NCBI GenBank assembly: GCA_016858145.1
Contig: JAEHOE010000164.1
Span: 186,001-250,000, forward strand
Source of the DNA: Edaphochlamys debaryana
Taxonomy: Eukaryota > Chlorophyta > Chlorophyceae > Chlamydomonadales
DNA: 64,000 nucleotides
Reading direction: 5' to 3'
A program made the translations under genes and the position numbers. Under the pieces are notes generated by a model. The model was not told where the DNA came from, did not search any database, and worked only from the letters and a program-made list of their open reading frames with translations. Below, piece by piece: positions 1-12,000 of this stretch (position 1 is the stretch's first letter; each line of letters opens with the position of its first letter).

Positions 1-3000
1 GTACAGCCCGCTACAGGACGCACCGCACGCACCTCCTGTGCCGTACAGGTGCCGTACATGGCCCCCAGCAGGGCATAGCACGCCCAGCTGCTGAGCAGCG
101 CCGCTTCTCCCGGCGGCGACCCGGCGCCCGCCGCTGCCGTCTCCCCCACGTGGGACAGCATGCGCCGTACGTGTGTGCCGTACCAGTCCACCCTGAGTCA
201 TGGGGCAAGAGGGAGGCAGTATATGCGCTCCGTCCGTGATGAACAGATAAGCTCGTGTGCGTGGAAAGGGGCAGCAGCCAGTGACCGCCCGCCCGCCCGC
301 ACTCACCTGTACGGCGCCGGCGCCGCCGCCAGCAGCGGCAGCAGCACGTAGCTCAGCAGCCCCAGCCTGGCCTCCCGCTGCCGAGCTCGGGCCGGGTCCC
401 TCAGCGCCCGCCAGCACTGCCCCGCCAGCGCAGCGCCCGGCCACCGGGCCGCAGCCGCCGCCGCCGCCTCCAGCCCCTCCTCCACCCGACCCTCGCCACT
501 ACCTCCACCCTCCGTAGCCCCGGCGCTGTCGGGTGCGCCCTGCCAGGCCGCCGCCGCCACACGAGCGAGCGCCGCCACCAGCTTCTCCTGCAGCAGGTGA
601 CCCGGGGTGGGGCTGGCGGCCATGGCCCCGCCCATGTCCGCAACCACCAGCCCCAGCGCCCGCAGCAGCGCCGCCGCCGCGCCGCCACGCGCCGCCGCCG
701 CGGCCTCGGCGGCTGCGGCGGCGGCGGCGTTGCCGGCGGCTGCGGCAGCGGTGGCGGCGGCGGCGGAGGCCGCGGCGGCGGCGCACAGGCGCTCGAGGCA
801 GGCGAGGAGGCAGTGCAGGCGGGCGGACATGTCGGGCGCACCGGGGGAGGTGGGGCTGGGGTAGGCGAGCCTCGAAGCGGTGGGGAGGATGTCCGGGATG
901 AGCGAGATCACGGCGCCTCGCGCGGCGGGGGCCCCGGCCTCAGCCCCGCCCGAGGGCGATGGCGAGGGGGACCGCTCCACCACAGGTGCCGCTGAGGGGT
1001 CGCCGAAGAGGCGGTCCAGGCCGCCGCCCGAGGGAGGCAGGTGTGCGGCCAGGGAGGGCAGCAGCCGGAGGGCAGCGGTCAGGGCGGCGCTGTGGGTGTG
1101 AATGGGGGCGGGGGCAGGGGTAAGGGCGAAGGATACCTAGGCAGAACGGCGCAACGGCCCGCTGCAGGAGGCAGCCCACAACAAGCGCCCTCTGCCCACC
1201 CCGCCTCACTCACCCCTCCTCCGCCGCCGGCTGTAGCAGGGCGCAGTAGCACCCCAGCACCCGGTCCAGCGCCGGCCCCGGCTGCAGCAGCCCGGCGGGG
1301 TCCAGCGCCAGCAGCAGCCGCAGCAGGCACAGCAGGCGCAGGCGGGGCTCCAGGCCGGAGCCGGGCGCCGTCAGGGGCTGCAGCAGCGGCAGGGCGCGGC
1401 GGAGGGCGGCCATGAAGGAGGCGAGGTGGAGGTCCAGCGCGGAGGGGAGCGCGGGCGGCAGGGCGGAGCCACGGGCGGCAGCGGGGTGCGAAGGTAAGGG
1501 TGGCGGCGGGGGAGCAGTGGCGGCGGCGGCGGCTCGGGAGCGGATGAGGCTCTCGACGACGCCGGACAAGACCGCTTCTGCGGTGGCGGCGGAGGCCGCA
1601 GCGTCGCCGCCTCCGCCTCCGCCGCTGGCCCCGGCCGCCAGTGCCTCCACGAGCCGCGGCACGGCCTGCTCCGGCTCAAACAGGATGGCCCGGTTGACGG
1701 CGGCCTTGTACGCCTCATAGAACAAAGCGCCCTCCGCCACCCCGCCCTGCACGCCGCCCCCGTCGCCGCCAGCGGCGGCACCGTCAGCGCCGCCGTCAGT
1801 GCCGCCGCCGCCGCCGTCGACGGCGCCGCCAGGTGGCAGGACGCACGCCAGCAGGGCGGGCAGGGGCAGGCGCAGCTGCAGGGCCAGACTCAGCGCGTCT
1901 GGGGTGGCGCGGTGGTCAGGGAATGGAAAAGAGGATGGGGTGAGGCGGGCCGTAAATCACGGCGGGAAGTGCTGTGTGATGCGTGGTGATATGATCCCGT
2001 TGCCCCGGACAATCCAATCCAAGCACCCCGCTCACCGTTGGCCGCGTGGCGAGCCGCCGGGGGCGCCTCCGCCCCCTTGGCGGCCGTGCGTGACGCCAGG
2101 CGCAGGCAGTCGGCCCGCAGCCCCGCCGCCAGGGCCTCCCCCACGGCGGGGCTTCCGGCGGGGGCGCCCGAGGGTGGCGGCAGCGGCAGCGATAGCAGGC
2201 GGGAGAGGCCTGCGGGCGGGCCGAACAGGCAAGGGCCAACAGGATTGAGCGAGAACAAAATGAGAATCAGCAGCAGTGTGAACCGCAACTGTGTCTCAGC
2301 TGCTGCACAACCAGGAGAGGCAGGAAAGAGCAAGCGGGGCCGCTCATCCGTGGCCTACCCTGGAGGAAGGTGCGGGTGCGGACGGGGTCGCCAGCGAGCG
2401 ACGCCGCACCGCTGCCGGCCGCCCCACGAGCCAGCGCCCTGCGGCCCGCAGCGCCCTCCGCGAGCCCCGCCGGGCCCCATCCGTCGCCCTCCGCCTCGTC
2501 CTCCTCCCCCTCCAGTCCCAGCTCGCCCGCTGACGCCGCCTGCCCTGCAGCCCCCGCGCCTGCCGCCTGCCCCGCCGCCGCCTCCCCGCCCTCGCCCCGC
2601 AGCGCCCCCGAGGCGTGTGCCCGGCGCAGCAGCTCCCTCAGGCCGTCCCCCAGGGCAGCGCCCAGGGGCAGACCCGCGCGCAGGCCGGCGGCGGCCAGGG
2701 CGGCGGAGGCGGCGGACAGCTCCCGAACCGCCGCGACTGCGGGGCGAGGCAGGGAAGGTTAGGGTGAAGACAGCGCTCTTCATGCGGTGCCTTGCGATGG
2801 TCATACAGTGCCATAGGCATCTCCTCCAATCCAGTTCTTGTCAATTTCGATGCTCCAAGCGGGGATGCCTCACCGTCCGACGCCGCGAAGCCCAGCAGGT
2901 GGGGCGCCAGCGCCGCCGCCAGACACAGATTGGCCACGTCCCGGTCGCCCCACGGCACCAGCGCCTCACTGGGCCACGGCCCCTCGGCCTCCTCCACCAC

Positions 3001-6000
3001 CTCCGCCCCCGCCCCGGGGCCCTGGACGCCCTCCATGCCGCTGCCGCTGAGCTCCTGCCGCCGCCGGCGCTGCCGCCGCTCCCGCCGCCGCTCCCGCGCC
3101 TCCGCCTCCTCCTCCGCCACCTGGCGCAGCAGCCCCAGCAGCGCAGCACACGCGTCACGCAGCGCAGCGCCCGCCGCAGCGCCGCCGCCAGCACCGCCCA
3201 CGCCTGCATCCATCGTCGCCCCTGCACCGCCGCCCCCTCCACCACCCGCCCCGATGCCGTCCTCCACCCGGGGCAGGAGGCAGATGAGGTCCAGCACCGC
3301 ATCGCCCAGCGGCACAGCGGGCTCGGGTGCGTGAGCTGCGGCGGATGCGTGGGGGGCAGCGGATGCGTGGGCGGCGGCGGGGGCGGGCTCGGGGGCGGCG
3401 GTGAGGGCCGCGCGGGTGCGGGCTGCGTCCATGAGGGGGGGCAGGTCCGACAGCCTCACCACGCTGGAGGGGGAGGGAGGAACGGGGTCAGAGGTGTGGC
3501 ACACGCCAGGATCAAACCAGTGCAGACGTGAAGCAGAAGCGAAGGGTAAGCAGAGAGCGTATGTGAGGAACTCTCGGGAGGCTTTAACCCCCTCCAGCTT
3601 GGAGCCCCAGTCACGCTCTCACCCCTGCGCCAGCGCCCACGAGAGCCACTCCAGCGCCGCCTGGAGCGACCGAAGCCACGCCACGCGCCGCCCCTCGCCC
3701 TCGGCCGCCCCGGCCCCGGCTGCATCCGCTTCCGCCACCTGCCCCTGCCCCTGACCCTGTGTGGCGGTCACCGGCGGCGCCGGCAGCACGAGCACGAACC
3801 CCGCCGCCGCCTCCACCCGGCCGCAGCCCCGCCGCCGGCAGCGCCACGTCAGCCAACGGCCGCTGTGCCGCAACCGAGCCTCCGCCTCCTCCTCCTCCTC
3901 GGCAGCGTCCTCCTCCGCCTCTGACCGGCCCGCGCCGCCAGCGGCTCCGGGCCCCCCAAAGGCCCCGGGCCCAAACTCTTCATCCTCGTCGTCGCCGGGT
4001 CCCAGGCCCAGGCCCAGGCCCAGGCCCAGGGTCTGGTGCATGGCGTACGTGGCATGGGTGGCGGCCCCTGAGCCCCCTCCTGGCGGGCCCCCTCCACCAC
4101 CTCCTGAACCCAGACCGCTGCCCCCAGCCCCGGCCCCGGCACCCCCGGGCCGCGGCAGCAGCCCCCTGACGTCCAGCACCGCCCCCCCCAGGCGGGAGTG
4201 CAGGCGCATGCACTCGCGGCGCGCGGCGGCGGAGCCCGCGGCCGCCGCCAGGCCGCCGGTGCCCTGCGCGATTGAGGAAGGGCGGGGGCAGACCAATAGC
4301 TTAGTAAGCACGCCGTCGGCAGAGGCTAGCCTTGTACGGCACTCTACATGAACCTTGCACGGCGTGTCGTACCTTCCACAGCCACAGCACCAGGGCGGGC
4401 AGCGTGCTGAAGGGCGGCAGCGCTGCCCCCACCCCCTCCCCCGCTCCCCCTCCCCCCGCGCCCAGGCCCTCCTCCGGCCCCCCGTCCTCCTCGTCCCCCG
4501 GCCCCCAGCTCCGCGCCGCCAGCGCCCCCGGCAGCGGAGCGCACAGGGTCTGCGCCAGGGGCCGCGTGAGGCAGTGGTGCACCAGGGAGGCGATGGCGCG
4601 GGAGAGGGCGGCGGCGTAGCCCGAGGCGGGGCCCGAGGCGGGGGCGTCGGCGGGGCCGGTGGGGGTGGGCCCGTCGGCTGCGGGCAGAGCAGAGGGGTTG
4701 GGCAGTTTAAGACTGCCATGGGAAGGGCGGTCGAGAAGCCAAAGTGGTGCCTAGGTGCTTGCCTTGCACAGCAGGTCCCGGTCGTTTTGCGTTGCTTCCC
4801 GCCCTCTCCATCCCCCGCCACCCACCCCACCGCCTCACCCATTCGGTGCCTCAGCGCCCGCACGCACCCCCCCAGCAGCTCAAGCAGGTAGGCGTCCGCC
4901 AGGCCCCCCGCCTCAGGCCGGGACAGGGGCCGCGCCAGCGCCGCCAGCGCCGCCGCCGCGCCCTGGCGGGGCCCGGGCGCGGGCTGGCGCAGGAGGTCCA
5001 GCAGGCGGCGGAGCAGGGAGGCGGAGTTGACGGAGACGGAGTCGGGGCCGTCTGGGTGCGGGAGGGGGTGGGTGGGTGGGCGGGTGGGTGGTGGACGGGT
5101 GGGAGTGGAGGGCTGCAAGCTGAAAAGGGACAGCCACATCTATCACGGGAGAGGGACAGGAGAGGGACGGCGCCGATGACCAGAGTGTGGCCGGAGGGAG
5201 CATGCAGAAAAAAGAGCTCCCTGTCACGTGAGCGTATGACAATCCCTCCCACGCACCTCCGTCGCCCGCCTCCAGGTTCTGCTTCTGCGCCCACACCAGC
5301 CACTCGGCGCACAGAGCGGCGCACAGGTCCCGCAGAGCGCCGCCGCCGCCCGCACCCGCGCCCGCCTCCTCCGCGCCGCCCCCCGCCCCCGCCTGCCCCC
5401 CCAGGCCCCCCAGCAGGGAGTCGAGCAGGGCCATGGCCTCGGCGCCCTCACGCCGGGCGCTCCTGCGGCGTGTCACAACGGGGCAGGGATCCAGGCGGCG
5501 GTGAGAGCGGCAAGCTTGTCAGGCCCACCCACCCCCTGACACAGGCCCACCTCAGCCCCCGCACAGGCCCGCCCCGGGCCCAGCCCGGGCCCACCGCGTG
5601 TACCAGTGCACCAGCTGGAAGGCCAGCTGCCGGAACAGCTCCCGCGCCAGGGGCTCGGGCCCCGCCGCCAGCCGCAGCACCGCCGGGAAGAGGCGGCGCA
5701 GAAGCGTGTGGAAGCGGGTCTCGCGCCGCCTTCAGAGGGAGGGGTCGGGTGAGAGAGGCGCGGGTATTGAGCATTGGGCAGTAGGCCGGGTGGAACCGGG
5801 TCTCGCGCCGCCTTTTGGGTGGGGGCGGGGGTGGGGGTGGATGAGAGGGGGTGGAAGCAAGAGCGGGAAGGCCGGGTGGGCACGGATCGGCAGCACCCTC
5901 AGTCAAGCTTGTGAAAAGCGCGTCCGCAAGCCCCCCACCCCCCAGGCCTCACTCGTAGTCCCTCCGCGCGGTGCCCTCCTGCGGCAGCGCTGCGTTGGCG

Positions 6001-9000
6001 CCCACCGCCCACAGCGCAGCGGCGTGGAGCAGCTCGGCGGCGGCAACACGGGCCTTTGGGGGGGCGGGGGGAGAGGGTAAGAAAATGGGGCGGGCAGTAA
6101 GGTACTGCGCTGTAGTTGCGCGGTTGGCGGTTGGCGGTTGGCGGTTGTGGCAGGACGGACGATCAACACGCACGTCAAGGAGCCTCGCGGCCCCGCGTCA
6201 GCCCCATTCGCGGCTGCGCCGCACCTGCGGGTCGGGGCTCTCCTCCGCCAGGCGCGCGGCGTGCGGGAGGAGCAGGTCCAGGTGTAGCCGTACACGGGGG
6301 GCGCCTGCCGTACCGCCTGCCGTACCGCCTGCCGTACCGCCTGCCGTACCGCCCCCGTCAGCACCGCCCTCGGCCGCGGGGATCTCCACGTCGAGGGCGA
6401 CCTTGGTGGGGTCGGGGTCCCACGGCAGCGCCTGCCGCAGCCTGGCCAGCGCGGGGCCCACGGCGACGCCGCCGGGCCCGCCGCCGCCGCCTCCGTCGGC
6501 GGCGGCGCCGGGTGCGTCCAGCGCCGCCAGGTCGACGGCGGCAAGCAGCGGCGCGGCGGAGGGGTTGCGGCCCACCCACAGCTGCACTCGGGACTGCAGC
6601 GCCGCCAGCTGGGCGGAGGGGTCGGGGCCGGCAGAGGTCTGACGGGAGGGAAGGGGTGGGGACGGGGCCGGAACCAGGGGGGTCGAGCGAGCGGGTGAAC
6701 ACAAGGGGCATGGCAGGAGTGACTCAACGGGTATTGCGGAGAATGGTTGAAGGGGTATTGCAGGGGGACTTGCAGGGGGGTGTTGCAAGGGGTGTTGCAG
6801 GGGGGGTATTGCGGAGGGGTTTGTAAGGGGGTCTTGCAGGGGGTTTGCAAGCGGTGCTGCAGGGGTGTTGCCGGGGGTTTGCAAGGGGCATTGCAGGGGG
6901 TTTGCAAGGGGTGTTGCAGGGGGTTTGCAAGGGGATTTGCAAGGGGGTTTGCAAGGGGTACTGCGTTCCCCAATTCCGGTGATCCGCAAGCGCGCGTGTT
7001 ACCCGGTACATCGGGGCTGACTTGCACCGCACGCACCTTGGTCCTGCCCCGCCCCGCCAGCGCCCCTGCTCCGGCCCCCTCCGCCCCCGCCTGCCCCCCC
7101 GCGGGGGCCTGCTGCGCCCCCAGGTAGGGCTCCAACAGGGGCACGAACAGGGGCATGGCGGCCTGGGGGTGGGGGTGGGGGGAAAGGGGATGAGAGGAGA
7201 GAAAGATATGTTTCACAGGGACCACTCGGGACGCAAGCCACGCACACCCTCCTATTCCCTGGAGCGCGGTGGACACGCAGCAGTGCTCACGCAGCTCCCA
7301 CTCCCTCCCTCCCCTGCCTTCCCCCCACCCCCGCCTGCAGTGCCTCGGGCTGCTGCCGCTCCCAGCGCTCCAGAGCCGCCACCGCCGCCTCCGCTATGGG
7401 CGGGTGCTGCAGGCCCAGGGGCAGGGCCAGGGCCAGCGGACCCGCCAGGCCCGAGCCGGCACCGGCACCGACGGCTGCTGATCCGGGCGGTGAGGGCGGT
7501 GCGAGCAGGTGGGGCGGGGCGGCCAAGAGGAGGCCCAGGCAGGAGACCAGCAGCTCGTCCTAAGGAGGGGGGGGCCGAGGATGTGGAGTGGAAAGTGGGT
7601 AAGAGGGTGGGAGGGGGATGCAAAGGGGGCCACGTGGGGCTAGCGCCACCAACGCCTGGTAACCCTGGGTGGAATGTAATACGGGGATCAGACGCGGCCA
7701 GCGGTGCCTAGTCCTGGCAGCCCTGTCTTGCCTTGTAGTCCCTGCAGGCCGCAGCCACTCGCGCCAGCAGGCCCCGGAAGAGCTCCGAGGCCGCAGCGGC
7801 GGAGGCAGCGGCCGGTGAGCTGCTGGGGCGGCTGGCAGCGGTGGTGGTGGAGGCGGGGGGGCTGAGCGCGCCCCCTCGGTACGCCAGCTCCATCACGGTC
7901 GCCGCGAGGGAGTAGGTGGCGCTGGGGGCATCATGCAAGAGGTGGGAGGGGGGGCGTTAAGGAGCAGCAGGGTAACAAGGGGTGCCGCTGGCTTGGAGCT
8001 GTACCAGGCGAACACGCCTTGGTGGGGTGCGTGGGAAGAGGATGCACAAGGCAAGTGGTCGCACTGGTGCGACTCCCCCCTCACCTGACCAAGGGCCGCT
8101 CCGCCGCTGCCGCCGCCAGCGCCTCGGCCAGCGGCAGGGCCCATGCAGCCAGGGGGTGGGGGCCGGCCTGGGGGAGCAACTCGCCCAGGAAGGCTGCGGT
8201 AACGGGGGGGGCGGCGGGGGAGGGAGCGGGGGGCAAGGAGGGGGAGCCAGCAGTCATGGAGGCAGGCGGCAGCGACCCCGTTAGGTAGCCCCTAAGGTGG
8301 CGGCAACGCGACCGTGAGCAAGCTTGTCGGACAGGGTCACCCCAGGGAGTCATTACGCACATCGGAGGTTAAAGTACGACATCATGTCAGCCGGGTTGCC
8401 CGCAATGAGGCCCCCCGACAGGTCCGCAGCCGCTGCGGCATCCGCCTCCGCCTCGGCCTCTGGCCCGCCACCGCCTGCTGCGTCCTCCCCGGCGGCGGCT
8501 GGCGGCAGTGCGTACGACAGATCCAGGTTCCGGATGGCATCCAGTACGGCACTCATCAGCGCGTCGTACACGGCCGTGCGGAGCCGCCGGGTGACGCCAC
8601 CGCGGCGGAGCTGCGGGGCTGCACCGCCGCCGCCACCACTCTTGCTAGGGGCGGCGGCGAGGGCGGCCGCCCCCGCGGCATCTGCCTGCGTGGGGGTCCC
8701 CTGCAGCAGCAGCAGGGCCCTCCACAGGGGCAGGTAGAGCTCCCACGCCTCCAGCGGCTCAGCGAGGCCCAGGGGCAGTGGCGGGCCGCCGCCCCCCTCG
8801 GCGCCGGGGCCTGCGCAGAGGTTGGGCATGGGGCGCGTGCGGCGCACACAGACTCTCGGCTTCTCAACACGAAGCTTAGCGTGGAGCGTGGAGATAAGGG
8901 GGCACACGGGCTCTGCTTGCTTGCGCTTCGGGCAGGCCACCAAAGGCACAAGTGGCCCCCGCCGCACCGGGTGCCTCCGCGGCGGGCCGTGCCGGCTGCA

Positions 9001-12000
9001 GCGAGTGCGCCAGGAGGGCGGAGGTGAGGCGCTGCAGGAGCGCGGGCAGGCGCCAGGGCTGGTGCGCGCACACCTGGGGCGGGGGGGGGGGGCGGAAGGA
9101 GCACGTGTGGGCTACGCATGCCCTCCCGTTCCCTCGGCCCTCCTTCGCTTCCCACCCACCCCCACCCCACCCCCGCGCTCACTCCGCCGCCCCCTGCCAG
9201 GCCCCCCCCCCCACCTGCATGAGCGCCCCCACCACCTCCCCGTGCACCCTCCGCTGCATGGTGGCCAGACCCGCCACACTGGGGTAGCCGCCTGCGGGCG
9301 GTGGGGGAGAGGGGTGTACGGAGGTTGACAAGGTGTGTGGTTGGCACCCCGGTCGTTGGGGGGTGGAGGGAATGAAGGCGAGGGATGGGGCACGCCGGGA
9401 TGCCTAGCCCCCCCACCCCCCACCCCACCCCCCACACCAACGCCCACCCACCCACGACCCGCTCCGTGAGATCCGACACCAGACCCGAGGCCACGTCATC
9501 CAGGGCCTGGGGGGAGGAGTGGGGTGAGGGGGGCCGACGGGCCGGAGAGGGGTGAGCGGGCCTAAATAGGCTGGGAAGGGCTGGCAGGAGTCGCCAGTAA
9601 GCCCTGGACCAGAAGACTGAACGGCAGAGGAGACAGTGCAGGTGGGGAGTGCCTGTGCCCTTGGGCCCACCCGTACTGCCGTACCTGCATCCGCGCCGCC
9701 ACCGCCGTCACCGCCGCCAGCATCACCGCCGCCACCTCCACGCGGCCGCCGTACACGTCCGTCTCCGCCGCCGCCGCCTCTGCCGCCGCCGCCACCTCCG
9801 CGTCCGCCGCCCCCAGCCCCGTGCTGGCGGCTACGCGGGCCTGAAGCGCCCGCAGCAGACCCGCAAGGCCCTGGGGGGGGGGGGTTAGGGGGGGGCGGGT
9901 ATGAGGGGATCATGGGGGGCCTGAGCACTAACGTGTAACGATGGCAGTGACAGCAGCGAATAGCAGTACGCACACCCCGAACCAGGCTGCCGATCACTGC
10001 TCCCCCTGTCCAGGGTCCCACTCCCCCCCCCCCAACCTGCTCCCCCTGCGCCCTCCGCACGGGCTCCGCCAGCGCCGCCAGCGCCCGCACACACAGCAGC
10101 GCCGCGCGGGAGCCGGGGGCGGCGGGGGCGGACAGCAGACCGCTCAGCAGCGCCTGGGGGGGAGGGGGGGAGGGTGCGGGAGAGAGTGGGAGCGAGGGAG
10201 GGGGGTTGGATGCAGGAAGGCGCTGGGGGATGGGGTGGTACGAGAGAGAGGAGGGTGGACACTGGAGGGCGCGGCAGATGGTGGTCGGTGGACGGGGAAG
10301 GGGGCCACGGCATGGGCGGCACAGCGGGGTGCCGTAGCTTCTGGAGGGGCGCGACAGGAAGCGGGTAATCCCCCCCGCTCCTTGCCAGGCAGCTACGCGC
10401 CTGCAGTTGGTCTTGGGCGGTTGGTTCGGCAGCGTGATCGCTCAGGTAGCCGGAGATCTTGTGAGTTTGGGGGGGGAGGGGAGGGATGGAACAACGTGCT
10501 TTGCACAGGTGAGCCGTACAGTCGTACAGCCGTACAGCACGCCCATGCACGACGCTGCCCTGCACCACCCTCCCGGTGCTGCACGACACATGGCCCCACA
10601 CAAGCACAGCACAGCACAGCACAGCGCACGCTGCCAGCCTCCTGCCCCCTGCCGCACCTGCTGCAGCAGCGCCGGGGCGGTGTCCTGGGCGGTGCGCTTG
10701 ACGCCCGCGTTGCTGTGCTCCACAAACACGCCCCACATGCGGAGCAGCTCCTGGGATTTGGGGTGGGGGGAAATCATCCCGGGGTTATCCCACACAAGGG
10801 AACACAAGGGAACACACGGCATAGGCGCGGCATAGGCGGCGGAGCCCAGGGAGGCCGCCACTTGCTGTTGGGGGGGAGGGGGGGGGGGGAAGAGAGCGGG
10901 AGGGGGAAGGCGTAGGACGGATGGAGGCAGGATGCAGGCACAGCACAGGTCCCCGCTGCGCCATCCCGGCCGCACCCCCCGACTGCACACGGGCGCGATG
11001 CAGGCATGGGGCCTCCTCATGCAACGCCCTCCAGCCTCCACCTCCACCTCCCCCCACACGCACTCGACCACACACCCCGGCCCCGCCTCGTCGGCTACCG
11101 CAACCACTGCGCCCCTTCCCCCCCTGCCTCCCACCCCCCACCCGCCCCTTTCGCTCTGGACATCGGTGCGCATCGAGCTCGCTGGCTGCCGCTCCTTCTC
11201 TCCTTCCGCTCTCCAGTTTGTAAGAAAACCACTCCCCCACCCCCCCACCCCACAACCCCAACCCCCCCCCCCCACCTTGCCGTCCCTCGCCAGCGCCGCG
11301 GGCGGCACCGCCCCCGGCCGTGCCGCCAGGCGCATGGCCGCCAGGAAGCGGTCGTACAGGGAGGAGCGGGGCTCGGCCGCCAGGCGGGCCAGCAGGGGGA
11401 GCGCGGCGGCATAGGCGGCGGAGCCCAGGGAGGAGGCCACTTGCTGGTGGGGGGGGAGGGGGGTGGGGGGAGAGATCGGGAGGGGGAAGGGGGAAGACGG
11501 AAGAGCTCGGAACTGGACGAGGCTCGAAGGCCTGGGCGTAGGGTATGGATGAGAGGTGGGCGGCAAATCTGGGAGGCGGCCAATCTGGGAGGCGGCCTCG
11601 CACTGCGACTTGCCTTGTTGGCCACCCAGGGGAGCACCTGCGCCAGGGCCGAGAGGGCGCCGGTGACCTCCCGGCTGGTGGGCTCGGCCTTGGGCGCAGC
11701 GCCGCCGCCGGTGGAGGAGGAGCCGGTGCTGCGGGGGAGGGGTGGGGGTGTTTGCAGCTGAGCGGGAGAGCGTCATTGGGGTGGGTGGGCGGCAGGCAGG
11801 TGAGGGGCACAGCTGCTGGCAAGCACTGCCCAGCTGCTCAGCCCCTTCACGCAAGAAGACCCGCAAAGCCCACCCATCCACCCGAGCCCACCCACCCAAG
11901 CACCGCCAGCGCCCGCCGAGCCAGGTCCTCCGCCGACAGAGCGCCCAGGCCGGGCCTCGCCGCCCCGCCCCCGCCGGCCCCGGCCGCGCCACCAGCCTCC

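Noticed and set aside
2038..3531. Plus-strand open frame of 497 codons
   Set aside because: It is antisense to well-supported DNA-PKcs-like exons. Its Arg/Pro-rich translation is the typical shadow of GC-rich coding sequence.
6752..6966. CRISPR array
   Set aside because: The repeats are contiguous and degenerate, with no unique spacers, in an intron of a eukaryotic gene.
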